A stretch of DNA of 64,000 nucleotides from Alsobacter ponti (GCF_024294805.1 NZ_JANCLU010000019.1:1-64000), one strand, 5' to 3'. Shown: positions 47,911 to 56,779, counted from the first letter of the stretch. The notes: generated from the letters alone by a model not told the origin. Numbers and translations: made by a program.

Positions 47911-49050
47911 TCAGCCCCGCGCGGCCTGCAGCCTGGCCGCCCGCGGAACGCGCGGCGATTTGCGCTGGAACAACCCCGGATTGAGAAGGCCGACGAGGCC
48001 GATCGCCGTGCCGGCGAGCGGAATGAGATAGACCAGCGGGACCGCCCACGCCGCGCGGACGATGAGGCTCGACGCGGCGAAGCCGGCGATTCGCAGCGCG
48101 ATGACGGCGACCACCGCGCCGGCGATGGCCATGCCCCGGCCCTGGCGGGTCGTGCGTGCGGCGCCGAGGCCGGCGAGCCCGAGGGCCATGAACGCGAACG
48201 GATAGAGCGGCGCGGAGAGCCGGTCGTGCAACTCCGCGCGGAACCGGCCGGCATTCGCCTTCACGTACGGGTCGTTCATGTCGAGCCCGAGGATTTCGCC
48301 GGTGCTGCGCTCGCGCGGCTTGTAGGTGACGACATCGCCGTCCGAACCGAACTGGCTGAGGTCGATGGCGTAGCGCTCGAACGTGACGATGTTCGGGCTG
48401 CGGCCTCCCGGCTGGTCCGCCTGGACGCTGCCCTTCTCGAGCACGAGATAGGGCACGCCGTCGGATTCGGTCGTCTGGCCGCGCTCGGCGATGTAGGTGC
48501 TCACCTTGTCCTTGTCGCGCCGGTCCTGCATGAAGATGCCGAGCAGCGCCTCGCCCGATTTTTCGCGGTAGTGGAACGTGATTCCGGCGTCCAGCGTGGT
48601 GAACTGCCCTTCCTTGACGATCTTCGTCAGGAAGTCCGCACGGATATGCGTCAGCAGGTCGCGCAGGTCGCGGAAGCTCGCCGGCATGGCCCAAAGGGTC
48701 ATCGTGCTGACGAGCAGGGAGGCGAGCACGGTGAGCGCCAGGAAAGGCCGCAGCAGCCGCTTGGGCGGCAGGCCGGCGGCGCTCATGACGATGAGCTCGC
48801 TGTCGCCGTTCAGCTTGTTGAGCGTGTAGAGGGTGGCGATGAACACCGCCACCGGCGCGATGATCGTGATCAGGGCGGGGATGGACAGGCTGGTCACGGC
48901 GAGGAAGACCAGGATGGTCTGGCGCTTGGCTGTGAGCAGGTCGAATTCGCGCAGGGCCTGCGTCGTCCAGATGACCGCCGTCAGCGTCAGGAGGGTCGCG
49001 AGGAAGGCGACCATCGACGTCCGGAAGATGTACCGATCCAGGATGCTCAT
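47911..49050 (-). CDS. lptF: LPS export permease LptF
   Basis: A 379-residue permease paralogous to LptG. Blocks: SILDRYIFRTSMVAFLATL, IIAPVAVFIATLYTLNKLNGDSELIVMSAAG (ends quoted), and a periplasmic domain from about 130 to 265. The C-terminus has three membrane segments and a basic tail. The ATG at 49050 gives MSILDRYIF; the frame is open 36 codons further but without family sequence. It is the first gene of the lpt group and divergent from pepA, with a 211-bp shared control region. Confidence 0.95.
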   Translation of the reverse strand: MSILDRYIFRTSMVAFLATLLTLTAVIWTTQALREFDLLTAKRQTILVFLAVTSLSIPALITIIAPVAVFIATLYTLNKLNGDSELIVMSAAGLPPKRLLRPFLALTVLASLLVSTMTLWAMPASFRDLRDLLTHIRADFLTKIVKEGQFTTLDAGITFHYREKSGEALLGIFMQDRRDKDKVSTYIAERGQTTESDGVPYLVLEKGSVQADQPGGRSPNIVTFERYAIDLSQFGSDGDVVTYKPRERSTGEILGLDMNDPYVKANAGRFRAELHDRLSAPLYPFAFMALGLAGLGAARTTRQGRGMAIAGAVVAVIALRIAGFAASSLIVRAAWAVPLVYLIPLAGTAIGLVGLLNPGLFQRKSPRVPRAARLQAARG

Positions 49051-49261
49051 CGAGGCGCGCCGTTCTCCTTCGCGGTCAGCCGTAAAGGCTCCCGCCGCCG
49101 CCGACAAGTGCGGCTTCGGGGGACACCATGCGGGCCGGGCGGAGGCGCCAGCGCTCATGTGACTGGAAAGATGGCGAATGGCTCGGTAGAAGCTGGAATG
49201 TGGCCTTCACGAGGCGCGTCCCGCGCCGTCGGCGGCTCCTGACCGTTTCCCGGAGTTCTTG

Positions 49262-50764
49262 ATGTCGGATCGTCTCAAGCTCGCCTTTTCCGCGCCTTCG
49301 TTGCCCGCCTCCGGCGCGGTCGTGGTCTTCGTGGGCGACGATCTCATGCTGCCGGTCGCGACCCGCGACCTGCTCGGCCCGGCCGCCGTGGACGCTGTCG
49401 CCCGCGCGGCGGCGGCGGAGAACTTCAAGGGCAAGGCGCTGAGCGGGCTGACACTGCTCGCTCCCGCCGGCCTTCAGGCGGACCGCCTCGTGGTCGTCGG
49501 GCTGGGGACCGCCAAGGACCGGGCCGAAACCAACTTCGTGACCCTGGGCGGCGCCGTGATGGGCCGCGTCGGCCCGAGCAAGGCGGTGACCGTGCTGCTG
49601 GACGGCCCGACCGATTGGGCGGCGGGCGCGGAAGCGTCGGCCGAATTCGCGCTCGGCCTGTCGCTGCGCGCCTACCAGTTCGACAAGTACAAGACCCGCA
49701 AGTCCGACCAGGACGCGCCCTCCGGGGCCGTGGCGGTGACGATCGGCTGCGCCGATCCCGCCGGCGCGCGCAAGGCGATGAAGACCCGGGCCGGCGTCGC
49801 GGAAGGCGTCACGCTGGCGCGCAACCTCGTCAACGAGCCGCCGAACGTGCTCTATCCGGCCGAATTCGCGAAGCGGGCCGAGCAGTTGCAGAAGCTCGGC
49901 GTCGAGGTCGAGGTGCTCGACGCCAGGAAGCTCGAGAAGATCGGCATGCGCGCGCTGCTGGGCGTCGGGCAGGGGTCCGAGCGCGAAAGCAAGGTCGTCA
50001 TCATGCGCTGGAACGGGGCGCGCTCGTCCAAGGCGAAGCCGGTGGCGTTCGTCGGGAAGGGCGTGTGCTTCGACACCGGCGGCATCTCGATCAAGCCGGC
50101 GGGCGGCATGGAGGACATGAAGGGCGACATGGCCGGCGCGGCCTGCGTCGTCGGCCTCATGCACGCTTTGGCCTCGCGCAAGGCGAAGGCGAACGTCATC
50201 GGCGCGATCGGCCTGGTCGAGAACATGCCCGACGGCGCGGCGCAGCGGCCGGGAGACATCGTCACCTCGCTATCGGGCCAGACGATCGAGATCATCAACA
50301 CCGACGCCGAGGGCCGGCTCGTGCTGGCCGACGTGCTCTGGTACGTGCAGGATCGCTTCAAGCCCGCCTTCATGATCGACCTGGCGACGCTGACGGGCGC
50401 GATCATCGTGGCGCTCGGCCAGGAGAACGCCGGCCTGTTCTCCAACGACGACGAACTGGCCGAGCGCCTCCTCGCCGCCGGCAAGGCGACCGGCGAGGGC
50501 GTGTGGCGCATGCCGCTCGCCCCCGCCTACGACAAGATCATCGATTCGAAGTTCGCCGACGTGAAGAACTCCGGGGGCCGCCACGGCGGATCGATCACCG
50601 CCGCGCAGTTCCTCAAGCGCTTCGTCAACGACACGCCCTGGGCGCATCTCGACATCGCCGGCACCGCGATGGGCTCGCCCGCCAGCGAGGTCAACCGGAG
50701 CTGGGGTTCCGGCTGGGGCGTGCGCCTCCTCAACCGGCTCGTGGCGGACCACTACGAAGGCTGA
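49262..50764 (+). CDS. pepA: Leucyl aminopeptidase (M17)
   Basis: A 500-residue cytosolic zinc/manganese aminopeptidase. Metal and catalytic blocks: [45 protein letters not shown] (the NTDAEGRL signature), and [18 protein letters not shown] (ends quoted). The N-terminal macro-like domain covers about 1-170. The ATG at 49262 follows GGAG. pepA next to holC is a common arrangement; here a DUF1236 gene and an opposite-strand small ORF lie between. Confidence 0.96.
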   Translation: MSDRLKLAFSAPSLPASGAVVVFVGDDLMLPVATRDLLGPAAVDAVARAAAAENFKGKALSGLTLLAPAGLQADRLVVVGLGTAKDRAETNFVTLGGAVMGRVGPSKAVTVLLDGPTDWAAGAEASAEFALGLSLRAYQFDKYKTRKSDQDAPSGAVAVTIGCADPAGARKAMKTRAGVAEGVTLARNLVNEPPNVLYPAEFAKRAEQLQKLGVEVEVLDARKLEKIGMRALLGVGQGSERESKVVIMRWNGARSSKAKPVAFVGKGVCFDTGGISIKPAGGMEDMKGDMAGAACVVGLMHALASRKAKANVIGAIGLVENMPDGAAQRPGDIVTSLSGQTIEIINTDAEGRLVLADVLWYVQDRFKPAFMIDLATLTGAIIVALGQENAGLFSNDDELAERLLAAGKATGEGVWRMPLAPAYDKIIDSKFADVKNSGGRHGGSITAAQFLKRFVNDTPWAHLDIAGTAMGSPASEVNRSWGSGWGVRLLNRLVADHYEG

Positions 50765-50789
50765 TCCGCCGCGCCGGGGCTCGCGGCCG

Positions 50790-50814
50790 GGAACACCCGG
50801 CTTTCCGATGCGTT
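50790..50814 (+). promoter_or_regulatory. EcfG-type stress promoter of the DUF1236 gene
   Basis: GGAAC (50790-50794) and CGTT (50811-50814) are separated by exactly 16 bp on the plus strand. The CGTT ends 25 bp before the ATG, leaving a short leader that still contains the GGAGG SD. An exact match to the alphaproteobacterial EcfG/SigT consensus. Confidence 0.68.
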
Positions 50815-50839
50815 TCGAAGCGCATTGGAGGTTAAAGCC

Positions 50840-51259
50840 ATGAAAGCCAGAAATCTGCTGGCGGTCTCCGCGACCGCCATGTCCCTCGTCCTTGCGTATC
50901 CGGCGATGGCCCAGAGCACGGGCGGCGCGGCGACCGGCGCGGTCGGCGGCGCGGCGGCCGGCGCTGTCGTGGGCGGGCCCGTGGGCGCGGCCGTCGGCGG
51001 CGTCACAGGCGCCATCGTGGGTGGAGCGCTCGCCCCGGCCGACACCGGACGCGTGAAGGAGTACGTCGTCCGCGAACACCGGCCTTCGGTCAAGCTGAAG
51101 GAGAAGGTCGTCGTCGGCGAAGCCCTGCCGAGCTCGGTCGAGCTCTATACGGTGCCGGCGGATGTCGGCGTGAAGACGGAGTACCGCTACACGGTGGTCA
51201 ACGACCGCGCCGTGCTGGTGGACCCGCATTCCCGCAAGATCGTGCAGATCATCGACTGA
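50840..51259 (+). CDS. DUF1236 exported protein
   Basis: A 139-residue protein. Signal peptide about 1-27 (MKARNLLAV, AMSLVLAYPAMAQ). A Gly/Ala-rich glycine-zipper segment follows (AATGAVGGAAAGAVVGGPVG), then the DUF1236 domain: VKEYVVREHRPSVKLKEKV, and the C-terminal YRYTVVNDRAVLVDPHSRKIVQI. DUF1236 proteins are frequent in Hyphomicrobiales; role unknown, location probably periplasm or outer membrane. The ATG at 50840 has GGAGG upstream. The EcfG-type promoter just before suggests stress induction. Confidence 0.88.
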   Translation: MKARNLLAVSATAMSLVLAYPAMAQSTGGAATGAVGGAAAGAVVGGPVGAAVGGVTGAIVGGALAPADTGRVKEYVVREHRPSVKLKEKVVVGEALPSSVELYTVPADVGVKTEYRYTVVNDRAVLVDPHSRKIVQIID

Positions 51260-51272
51260 CGTTCGCGCCAGC

Positions 51273-51305
51273 AAAAAAGGAGCCTCCCGGACGCACCGGG
51301 AGGCT
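51273..51305 (-). terminator. Strong terminator of the 31-residue ORF (minus strand)
   Basis: AGCCTCCCGG and CCGGGAGGCT form a perfect 10-bp stem with an ACGCA loop. On the minus strand it is followed by six T (complement of 51278-51273); on the plus strand no T-tract follows. The orientation therefore fits a transcript coming from the right, the small ORF at 51345-51440, with possible help to DUF1236 termination. Confidence 0.8.
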
Positions 51306-51344
51306 TCGGCTCGCGAAGGGGGTCGGCGCGAGTCTCAGGAGTTC

Positions 51345-51440
51345 TCAGAAGGAGCCGACGATCCTGTCGGCGTAGGCGACGGCGGACCCTGCCAGGATCA
51401 CGCAGCAGATCGCGGCAAGGCGGTAAAACGCGGCGGGCAT
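51345..51440 (-). CDS. 31-residue putative membrane microprotein
   Basis: A short ORF too small for most gene finders. ATG at 51440 is preceded by GGGAG at 7-nt spacing. The peptide starts MPAAFYRL, has one hydrophobic segment of about 17 residues (AAICCVILAGSAVAYA) with two adjacent cysteines, and ends DRIVGSF. It could be a single-pass membrane peptide or a tiny exported one. Forty bp after its stop is a strong terminator in its own direction, the best sign that it is transcribed. It lies opposite to pepA, DUF1236 and holC. No family known to me. Confidence 0.55.
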   Translation of the reverse strand: MPAAFYRLAAICCVILAGSAVAYADRIVGSF

Positions 51441-51594
51441 CGGTCGTCTCCCCATCAATCTCGATCAGGACGCTAACGCTTCGTTCACCGGTCCGAGGTG
51501 CGCTTCGTCACGCGGGCCCGTGGCGCGGGGTCGACGCGGCGCGTTCGAGGTGCGAAAAGGCACAGGCCGGCGGGATTGCGGCAGGGGGACGAGG

Positions 51595-52053
51595 TTGGCC
51601 GACGTCGAAGTGCTCTTCTACCACCTGGAGAGACGCCCCCTGGAGGCGGTCTTGCCCCAGCTCGTCGAGAAGAGCCTGGAGCGCGGCTGGCGCGTCGTCG
51701 TGCAGGCCTCCACGCAGGAGCGGCTCGGCGCGCTCGACGACCTCCTCTGGACCTGGTCGGACGACAGCTTCATCCCCCATGCGCCGGATCGGGAGCCGGA
51801 GGCCGACCGCGAGCCGGTGGTCCTGACCCTGACCGACCGCAATCCGAACGAGGCGCAGATCCGCTTCCTCGTCGAGGGCGCGCCCCTGCCCACCGACGCG
51901 CGGGGCTATGCGCGGATCGTGCTCCTCTTCGACGGCACCGACGACGAGGCGGTCGCCGGCGCGCGGCGGACCTGGCGGTCGGTGCGGGAGGCGGGCTACG
52001 CGGCGACCTATTGGCAGCAGAGCGAGGCGGGACGTTGGGAGAAGAAGGCGTGA
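51595..52053 (+). CDS. holC: DNA polymerase III subunit chi
   Basis: A 152-residue chi subunit of the clamp loader, which links it to single-strand binding protein. Blocks: VEVLFYHLERRPLEAVLPQLVEKSLERGWRVVV (ends quoted), LDDLLWTWSDDSFIPHA, PVVLTLTDRNPNEAQIRFLV. The start is TTG at 51595, supported by GGGGGACGAGG upstream and by alignment to the usual MTEVLFYHLE; the frame runs further left without conserved sequence. Its stop overlaps the next ATG by one base. Confidence 0.93.
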   Translation: MADVEVLFYHLERRPLEAVLPQLVEKSLERGWRVVVQASTQERLGALDDLLWTWSDDSFIPHAPDREPEADREPVVLTLTDRNPNEAQIRFLVEGAPLPTDARGYARIVLLFDGTDDEAVAGARRTWRSVREAGYAATYWQQSEAGRWEKKA

Positions 52054-52439
52054 TGGCGGTTGGAGAACACCGCGTGCGGAAGGGGCTCGTCGTCGCGGCG
52101 CTCGCGCTCGGGCTTGGCGGCTGCGCGGCGGAGGTCTCGGGCTTCGTGAACGACAAGTCCGTCACGGCGCGCGCGGCGACCACGGAAGCGGTCGTCGGCG
52201 AGGACGGCCGCTGCACGGCGGACCTGAGCATCGACCCCGCCCTATTCCGGGGGCGGGACGGGGACGGGCTGATCGGCCTGACCGAATGCGAATTGGTGGC
52301 GCTCAAGGGCGAGCCGTTGAGCGTGCAGACGGGCGCGAGCTCCAGCGCCAAGCGCGAGACCACGATGCTCTACATGGAGCCGACCGGGAAAGCGATCTAC
52401 CTGTTCGCCAACAACCGCCTCGTGCGGGTGGTCCGCTGA
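52053..52439 (+). CDS. Putative lipoprotein of unknown function
   Basis: A 128-residue protein. The N-terminus is a lipoprotein signal: basic MAVGEHRVRKG, hydrophobic LVVAALALGLG and lipobox LGGC, with Ala following. The mature part has two more cysteines (GRCTADLS, LTECELVAL) that may form a disulfide, and ends AIYLFANNRLVRVVR. The fold reminds of small outer-membrane lipoproteins but I do not recognise it. Its ATG overlaps the holC stop by one base (TGATG), so it is coupled with holC. Converges with the ABC-F gene 10 bp away. Confidence 0.75.
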   Translation: MAVGEHRVRKGLVVAALALGLGGCAAEVSGFVNDKSVTARAATTEAVVGEDGRCTADLSIDPALFRGRDGDGLIGLTECELVALKGEPLSVQTGASSSAKRETTMLYMEPTGKAIYLFANNRLVRVVR

Positions 52440-52449
52440 CCGAGCGGGA

Positions 52450-54321
52450 TCAGGCCGTGGCCGCGTCGTAATCCGCGGACAGGGCCAGCCATTCCTCCTC
52501 GGCGGCCGTCAGGTTGCGCTCCAGCTCGGCTCGCTGGGCCGCGAACTGGGCGGCCTTGGCAGGCTCGCGCTGGAAGATGTCGGGCTCGGCCAGCACCGCG
52601 TCGACGCGCGCGATCAGCTCCGCGAACTTCGCCATTCTCGCCTCGATTGCCTCGATGCGACGTTTTAGAGGCGCGTTCGCCAGCCGTTTCCCGGCATTGT
52701 CCCGGCGCTGGTCGCCCGCCGCGCGCTCGGTCTCGGCCTTGCGCTTCGCGCCCGCGTCCGGGCCTTCGAGCACCAGTCGACGATAGGCGTCGAGGTCGTC
52801 GTCGAAGGGCTTGACCGTGCCGTTGCCGACGAGCCAGAGCCGGTCGGCGCAGGCCTCCAGAAGAAAGCGGTCGTGCGAGATGAGGATGACCGCGCCCTTG
52901 AAATCGTTGATCGCTTCCATCAGCGCGATGCGCGAGTCGATGTCGAGGTGGTTGGTCGGCTCGTCGAGGATCAGCAGATGCGGCCCGGCGAAGGTGGCGA
53001 GCCCCATCAGCAGCCGGGCCTTCTCGCCGCCCGAGATGTTGGCGACGGGCGTATCCGCCTTGGCGCCGGGAAAACCCATCTGCGCGCAGCGCGCCCGAAC
53101 GCGTGCCTCGGGGCTGTCCGGCATCAGCTCGGCCACATGCTGATACGGCGTGGCGTTCAGGCGCAGCTCGTCGAGCTGGTGCTGGGCGAAATAGCCAACC
53201 TTCAGCTTGGTCGAGCGCCGCACCGTTCCCGCCATCGCCTCCAGCTTGCCGGCGACGAGCTTGGCGAAGGTGGACTTGCCGTTTCCGTTGGATCCGAGCA
53301 GGCCGATGCGGTCGTCGTCGGCGATGACGAGCGACAGGCGCGAGAGCACGGGCTTGTCCGCGTAGCCGACGCTGGCCCCCTCCATCGCGACGATCGGCGG
53401 TGACAGCGGTCGTTCGGGCGAGGGGAAGTGGAAGGGCAGCACCTCGGCGTCCAGGATTGGCGCGATGGTCTGCATTTTCTCCAGCCGCTTGACGCGCGAC
53501 TGGGCCTGCTTGGCCTTCGACGCCTTGGCCTTGAAGCGGTCCACGAACGCCTGCAGGTGCTTGCGCTCGTCGTCCTGCTTCTTGCGGAGCTTCGCCTGCA
53601 GCGCCTGCTGCTCCGTCCGCTGGCGCTCGAACTGGTCGTAGCCGCCGCGATAGAGCGTCAGCTTGGCCTGGTCGAGGTGCAGGATCTGATCGACGGCCTG
53701 GTTGAGGAGGTCGCGGTCGTGGCTGATGACGAGCACGGTGTGCGGATACCGCGCCAGGTAGTCCATCAGCCAGAGCGTGCCTTCGAGGTCGAGATAGTTG
53801 GTCGGTTCGTCCAGGAGCAGGATGTCCGGCTCGGCGAACAGCACGGCGGCCAGGGCCACGCGCATGCGCCAGCCGCCGGAGAACGAGGAACACGGCCGGG
53901 CCTGCGCCTCCGCGTCGAAGCCCAGTCCATAGAGGATGGCGGCCGCCTTGGCGGGCGCGGCGTGGGCGCCGATGTCGACGAGGCGCGTCTGGATCTCCGC
54001 GATCCGGTGCGGGTCAGTCGCCGTTTCCGCTTCCGCCAAAAGGCTTTCGCGCTCGACATCCGCGGCAAGCACGACTTGCGTCAGCGTCTCGGGCCCCCCG
54101 GGCGCCTCCTGCGCGACGGAGCCGATGCGCAGCCCGCGTCCGACCGCAATGGAGCCTCCCTCCGGCGAAATCTCGCCACGGATCATGCGAAACAGCGTCG
54201 TCTTGCCCGTGCCGTTGCGGCCTACGAAGCCGACGCGCGCGCCGGAAGGGATGGCGACGGTCGCCTTGTCGAACAGCGTGCGGGCGCCGAGCCGGTAGGT
54301 GAGGTCGTTGACGTGAAGCAT
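52450..54321 (-). CDS. ABC-F family ATPase
   Basis: A 623-residue soluble protein with two ABC domains and no membrane part. First domain: GRNGTGKTTLFRM, signature SSFSGGWRMR, Walker B DILLLDEPTNYLDLE. Second: GSNGNGKSTFAKL, signature NISGGEKARLL, HLLILDEPTNHLD. The linker (about residues 230-310, many Lys/Gln) is the P-site tRNA interaction motif of the class. A basic, coiled C-terminus (about 525-623) resembles Uup/YheS. It acts on ribosomes or on branched DNA, not in transport. The ATG at 54321 gives MLHVNDLTYRLG. The ABC membrane gene upstream (59 bp) is unlikely to be its partner. Confidence 0.93.
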   Translation of the reverse strand: MLHVNDLTYRLGARTLFDKATVAIPSGARVGFVGRNGTGKTTLFRMIRGEISPEGGSIAVGRGLRIGSVAQEAPGGPETLTQVVLAADVERESLLAEAETATDPHRIAEIQTRLVDIGAHAAPAKAAAILYGLGFDAEAQARPCSSFSGGWRMRVALAAVLFAEPDILLLDEPTNYLDLEGTLWLMDYLARYPHTVLVISHDRDLLNQAVDQILHLDQAKLTLYRGGYDQFERQRTEQQALQAKLRKKQDDERKHLQAFVDRFKAKASKAKQAQSRVKRLEKMQTIAPILDAEVLPFHFPSPERPLSPPIVAMEGASVGYADKPVLSRLSLVIADDDRIGLLGSNGNGKSTFAKLVAGKLEAMAGTVRRSTKLKVGYFAQHQLDELRLNATPYQHVAELMPDSPEARVRARCAQMGFPGAKADTPVANISGGEKARLLMGLATFAGPHLLILDEPTNHLDIDSRIALMEAINDFKGAVILISHDRFLLEACADRLWLVGNGTVKPFDDDLDAYRRLVLEGPDAGAKRKAETERAAGDQRRDNAGKRLANAPLKRRIEAIEARMAKFAELIARVDAVLAEPDIFQREPAKAAQFAAQRAELERNLTAAEEEWLALSADYDAATA

Positions 54322-54380
54322 GCGGGCTTGTCGCAAAGCCGACGGTCGCGCGCAAGCGCAAGGGGCGCGGCCGCGGCCCT

Positions 54381-55433
54381 CTATTCCACGATATCGGCCG
54401 GCTCGCGCCCCGCGCCCAGCTTGGCGTCCGCGAGCATCTGGATGGCGTTGGCGATGAGGCGATACTTGGTCTCGGTGACGGTGAGGTCGCGGAACCAGTT
54501 TACGAGGTCCCCCCACGGGTCGTTGATCTTGGTGAGTCCCGACACGAAGGCTACGACCGTCCCGATCTCGGTCTGCCCGCGCACCACGAACCAGCCGCCG
54601 ATGCCCAGCACCAAGGCGGTGCCGCTGTGGTGCAGGATGTTCATGAAGAAGTTCATCGAGAACTTCAGCTTGTAGATGCCCATGTTGAAGCCGAAGACCT
54701 GCCCGATCCGGTCTTCCTGAGCGCGGCCCAGCACCCCGACGCCGGCCGGATCGGCGATCATCGACATGCTCACCTCGCGCAACGTCTTGATGCGCCGCGC
54801 GACACGCCGGTTGATCGCCCGCTGGATCAGCGGCACGAAGACGATCTGCGGGCAGAACACCACGAACGCGACCAGCGCCATCAGCGGCTGCAGGTAGATC
54901 ATGTAGGAGAAGACGCTGATCAGGATGCCGCCCTGCATCATCGGCTCGGACACGTAGACGCCGACGAAGCCGCCGATGGGCTCGGACTCCGACAGCATCA
55001 TCGAGGTCTCGACGCCCAGCGCCTCGGCGCTCGATAGCTCCTCCGGCAGGCCATGGATGAGGCGATGCACGGTCATGCGCAGGCTCAGGACCGAAACCTC
55101 CCCGACCCAGGCGCGATAGATGTTCATCACGAGCTTCAGCAGCCCCTCGCCGAGAGCGAGGCCCAAATAGATCAGCGCGAGCCAGATGATCGCGACGTAA
55201 TCCCCGCCCTTGAACGCGTCGTTGACGATGCGCCTCTGCACTTCGAGCGGCGCTGTCGACAGCACGAAGACCAGCACCGATAGCAAAGAGAGATAGAACT
55301 GGTGCCTGGCGCTGACCTCCCAGACGAAGCCGAGCAGCGTCTTGGGCATCGTCGCGCCGCTGAACACCGGCGCCGAGCGCGCCGCCGGGGCGGCGAGATT
55401 CGGATCGTGCTGGACCATTTCGGCGATGTTCAT
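54381..55433 (-). CDS. ABC transporter membrane domain without ATPase
   Basis: A 350-residue protein with about six membrane segments (near residues 43-60, 80-100, 150-165, 172-190, 255-275 and more), arranged as in type-I ABC exporter half-transporters (ABC_membrane). Blocks: RHQFYLSLLSVLVFVLSTAPLEVQRR (ends quoted), EVSVLSLRMTVHRLIHGLP, GTVVAFVSGLTKINDPWGDLVNWF (ends quoted). It stops where the nucleotide-binding domain would begin (residue about 340), ending EPADIVE, with no Walker motifs. Either a partner ATPase lies elsewhere or this is a non-transport relic. The ATG at 55433 has GGGGGA upstream. Confidence 0.85.
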   Translation of the reverse strand: MNIAEMVQHDPNLAAPAARSAPVFSGATMPKTLLGFVWEVSARHQFYLSLLSVLVFVLSTAPLEVQRRIVNDAFKGGDYVAIIWLALIYLGLALGEGLLKLVMNIYRAWVGEVSVLSLRMTVHRLIHGLPEELSSAEALGVETSMMLSESEPIGGFVGVYVSEPMMQGGILISVFSYMIYLQPLMALVAFVVFCPQIVFVPLIQRAINRRVARRIKTLREVSMSMIADPAGVGVLGRAQEDRIGQVFGFNMGIYKLKFSMNFFMNILHHSGTALVLGIGGWFVVRGQTEIGTVVAFVSGLTKINDPWGDLVNWFRDLTVTETKYRLIANAIQMLADAKLGAGREPADIVE

Positions 55434-55525
55434 GGCGAAGACTTGTCCCCCCGCCATCTTGCAATCTGGCGGGGAGGCTGCAAGCCCGGCGTGAACTGAG
55501 CCACGATACGAGTGGGCGGCGAGCC

Positions 55526-56435
55526 TCAGTCGGGCAGGGGGATGAACTCTTCGTCGCCCGGCACGCCCGGGAACCGACCCGCCCGCCAGTCCGCCTTCGC
55601 CTGGTCGATGCGATCCTTGGACCGGGAGACGAAATTCCACCACACGTATCGGGGGCCGTCCATCGGCTCGCCGCCGAACACCAGGATGCGCGCCGGGCGG
55701 ACGCCGGTCACCGTCACCTGCTCGCCGGGCGTGAGAATCAGCAGCCGCGCTTCGTCGAACACGTCTCCCCCAACCTCGACGGCGCCGCTCGCGACATAGA
55801 TGGCGCGCTCGACGTGCTCGGCCGGCACCGGCAGCTTCGCTCCCGGCTCCAGCGTGACGTCAGCATAGACCATGTCGGAGAAGGTGCGGGTCGGCGACGT
55901 CAGGCCGTACAGCGACCCGGCGATCAGCCGCACCGTCTTGCCTTCCGCCGACAGCGACGGCAGCTCGGCCGCGCCGTGGTGCGCGAATCCGGGATCGGTT
56001 TCCTCGTACCGCTCCGGCAGCGCGACCCAGGACTGGATGCCGAACAGAGGCGCCGGGGAGCGGCGCGCTTCCGCCGCCGTGCGCTCCGAATGCACGATGC
56101 CCTTTCCGGCGGTCATCCAGTTGACCTCGCCCGGATCGATGGCCTGCAGGCTGCCCAGGCTGTCGCGATGAAGGATCTGGCCCTCGAACAGGTATGTCAC
56201 CGTCGCGAGGCCGATATGGGGATGCGGGCGGACGTCGATCCCCTCGCCGGCGCGGAACACGGACGGCCCCATCTGGTCCCAGAAGATGAAGGGTCCGATC
56301 ATCTGGCGCTGGGCGGAGGGGAGGGCGCGCCGAACGGAAAACCCGCCGAGGTCGCGGGCGCGGGGCACGATCACCGTCTCGATCGACGGGTTGGGTTCGG
56401 CGGGGCGTCACCCGCGGATCGTTGAACTGGGTCAT
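55526..56435 (-). CDS. Pirin family protein with apparent +1 frameshift near its start
   Basis: A bicupin pirin, a metal-dependent quercetinase-like or regulatory protein. Fe ligands appear in [16 protein letters not shown] (two His) and GIVHSE (His, Glu). The continuous frame (stop at 55526) can only start at a GTG at 56374 with no SD. The natural pirin N-terminus lies further up: ATG at 56435 with GGAGGG 6 nt before it encodes [11 protein letters not shown], then the frame is wrong; after skipping one base in a CCCC run (56405-56402) the reading continues as [20 protein letters not shown], typical of pirins. So either a 1-bp insertion (mutation or assembly error), or a programmed shift. The rest is intact (282 residues). 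Confidence 0.8.
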
Positions 56436-56529
56436 CGCGGCCCTCCGGCGGCCGCCTCTCGGCCGGCCGGAAGTCTAGCCTACCCGACGGCCCCTCGCCA
56501 CGCGCCCGCGTTTGCCGACCGGATCACAA

Positions 56530-56700
56530 TCAGCGGCGTCGCGCCGGCCTGCGGACCGGCACCGGACGCAGCGCGGGCGTCGGCCGCGCGAGCCCGAACA
56601 TGCCTGCGGTGATCGCCATCGAGAAAAGGGTGAACCCGGTCATCAGCTTCGTGGCGAACACGGCGGACTGGGTCATGACGTCCTGCGAATTGGAGTCCAT
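56530..56700 (-). CDS. 56-residue putative membrane protein, stress-promoter driven
   Basis: A short ORF. The ATG at 56700 (MDSNSQDVMTQSAVF) is preceded by GGGAG at 9-nt spacing. One hydrophobic helix (about residues 13-36: VFATKLMTGFTLFSMAITAG) and a basic C-terminus (RPVPVRRPARRR) predict a single-pass membrane protein with cytoplasmic tail. An exact GGAAC-N16-CGTT promoter lies 55 bp upstream in the right direction, which supports expression. No family recognised. Antisense frames here are Arg-rich shadows. Confidence 0.6.
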   Translation of the reverse strand: MDSNSQDVMTQSAVFATKLMTGFTLFSMAITAGMFGLARPTPALRPVPVRRPARRR

Positions 56701-56754
56701 GGGGCACAACTCCCGGGCCTCTGCCCAGCGTTTTCCAAGATCGACTGGGGTTTG

Positions 56755-56779
56755 AACGGTTCGGCGGCGACGTTGTTCC
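56755..56779 (-). promoter_or_regulatory. EcfG-type stress promoter of the 56-residue ORF
   Basis: On the minus strand GGAAC (56779-56775) and CGTT (56758-56755) are 16 bp apart. CGTT lies 54 bp before the ATG of the 56-residue ORF. It forms a back-to-back pair with the plus-strand site at 56804-56828. Confidence 0.62.

Noticed and set aside
52450-55464. 1004-codon frame suggesting an ABC membrane/ATPase fusion
   Set aside because: The part upstream of 54321 is out of frame with the real membrane-domain gene (54381-55433) and has shadow composition; they are two genes.
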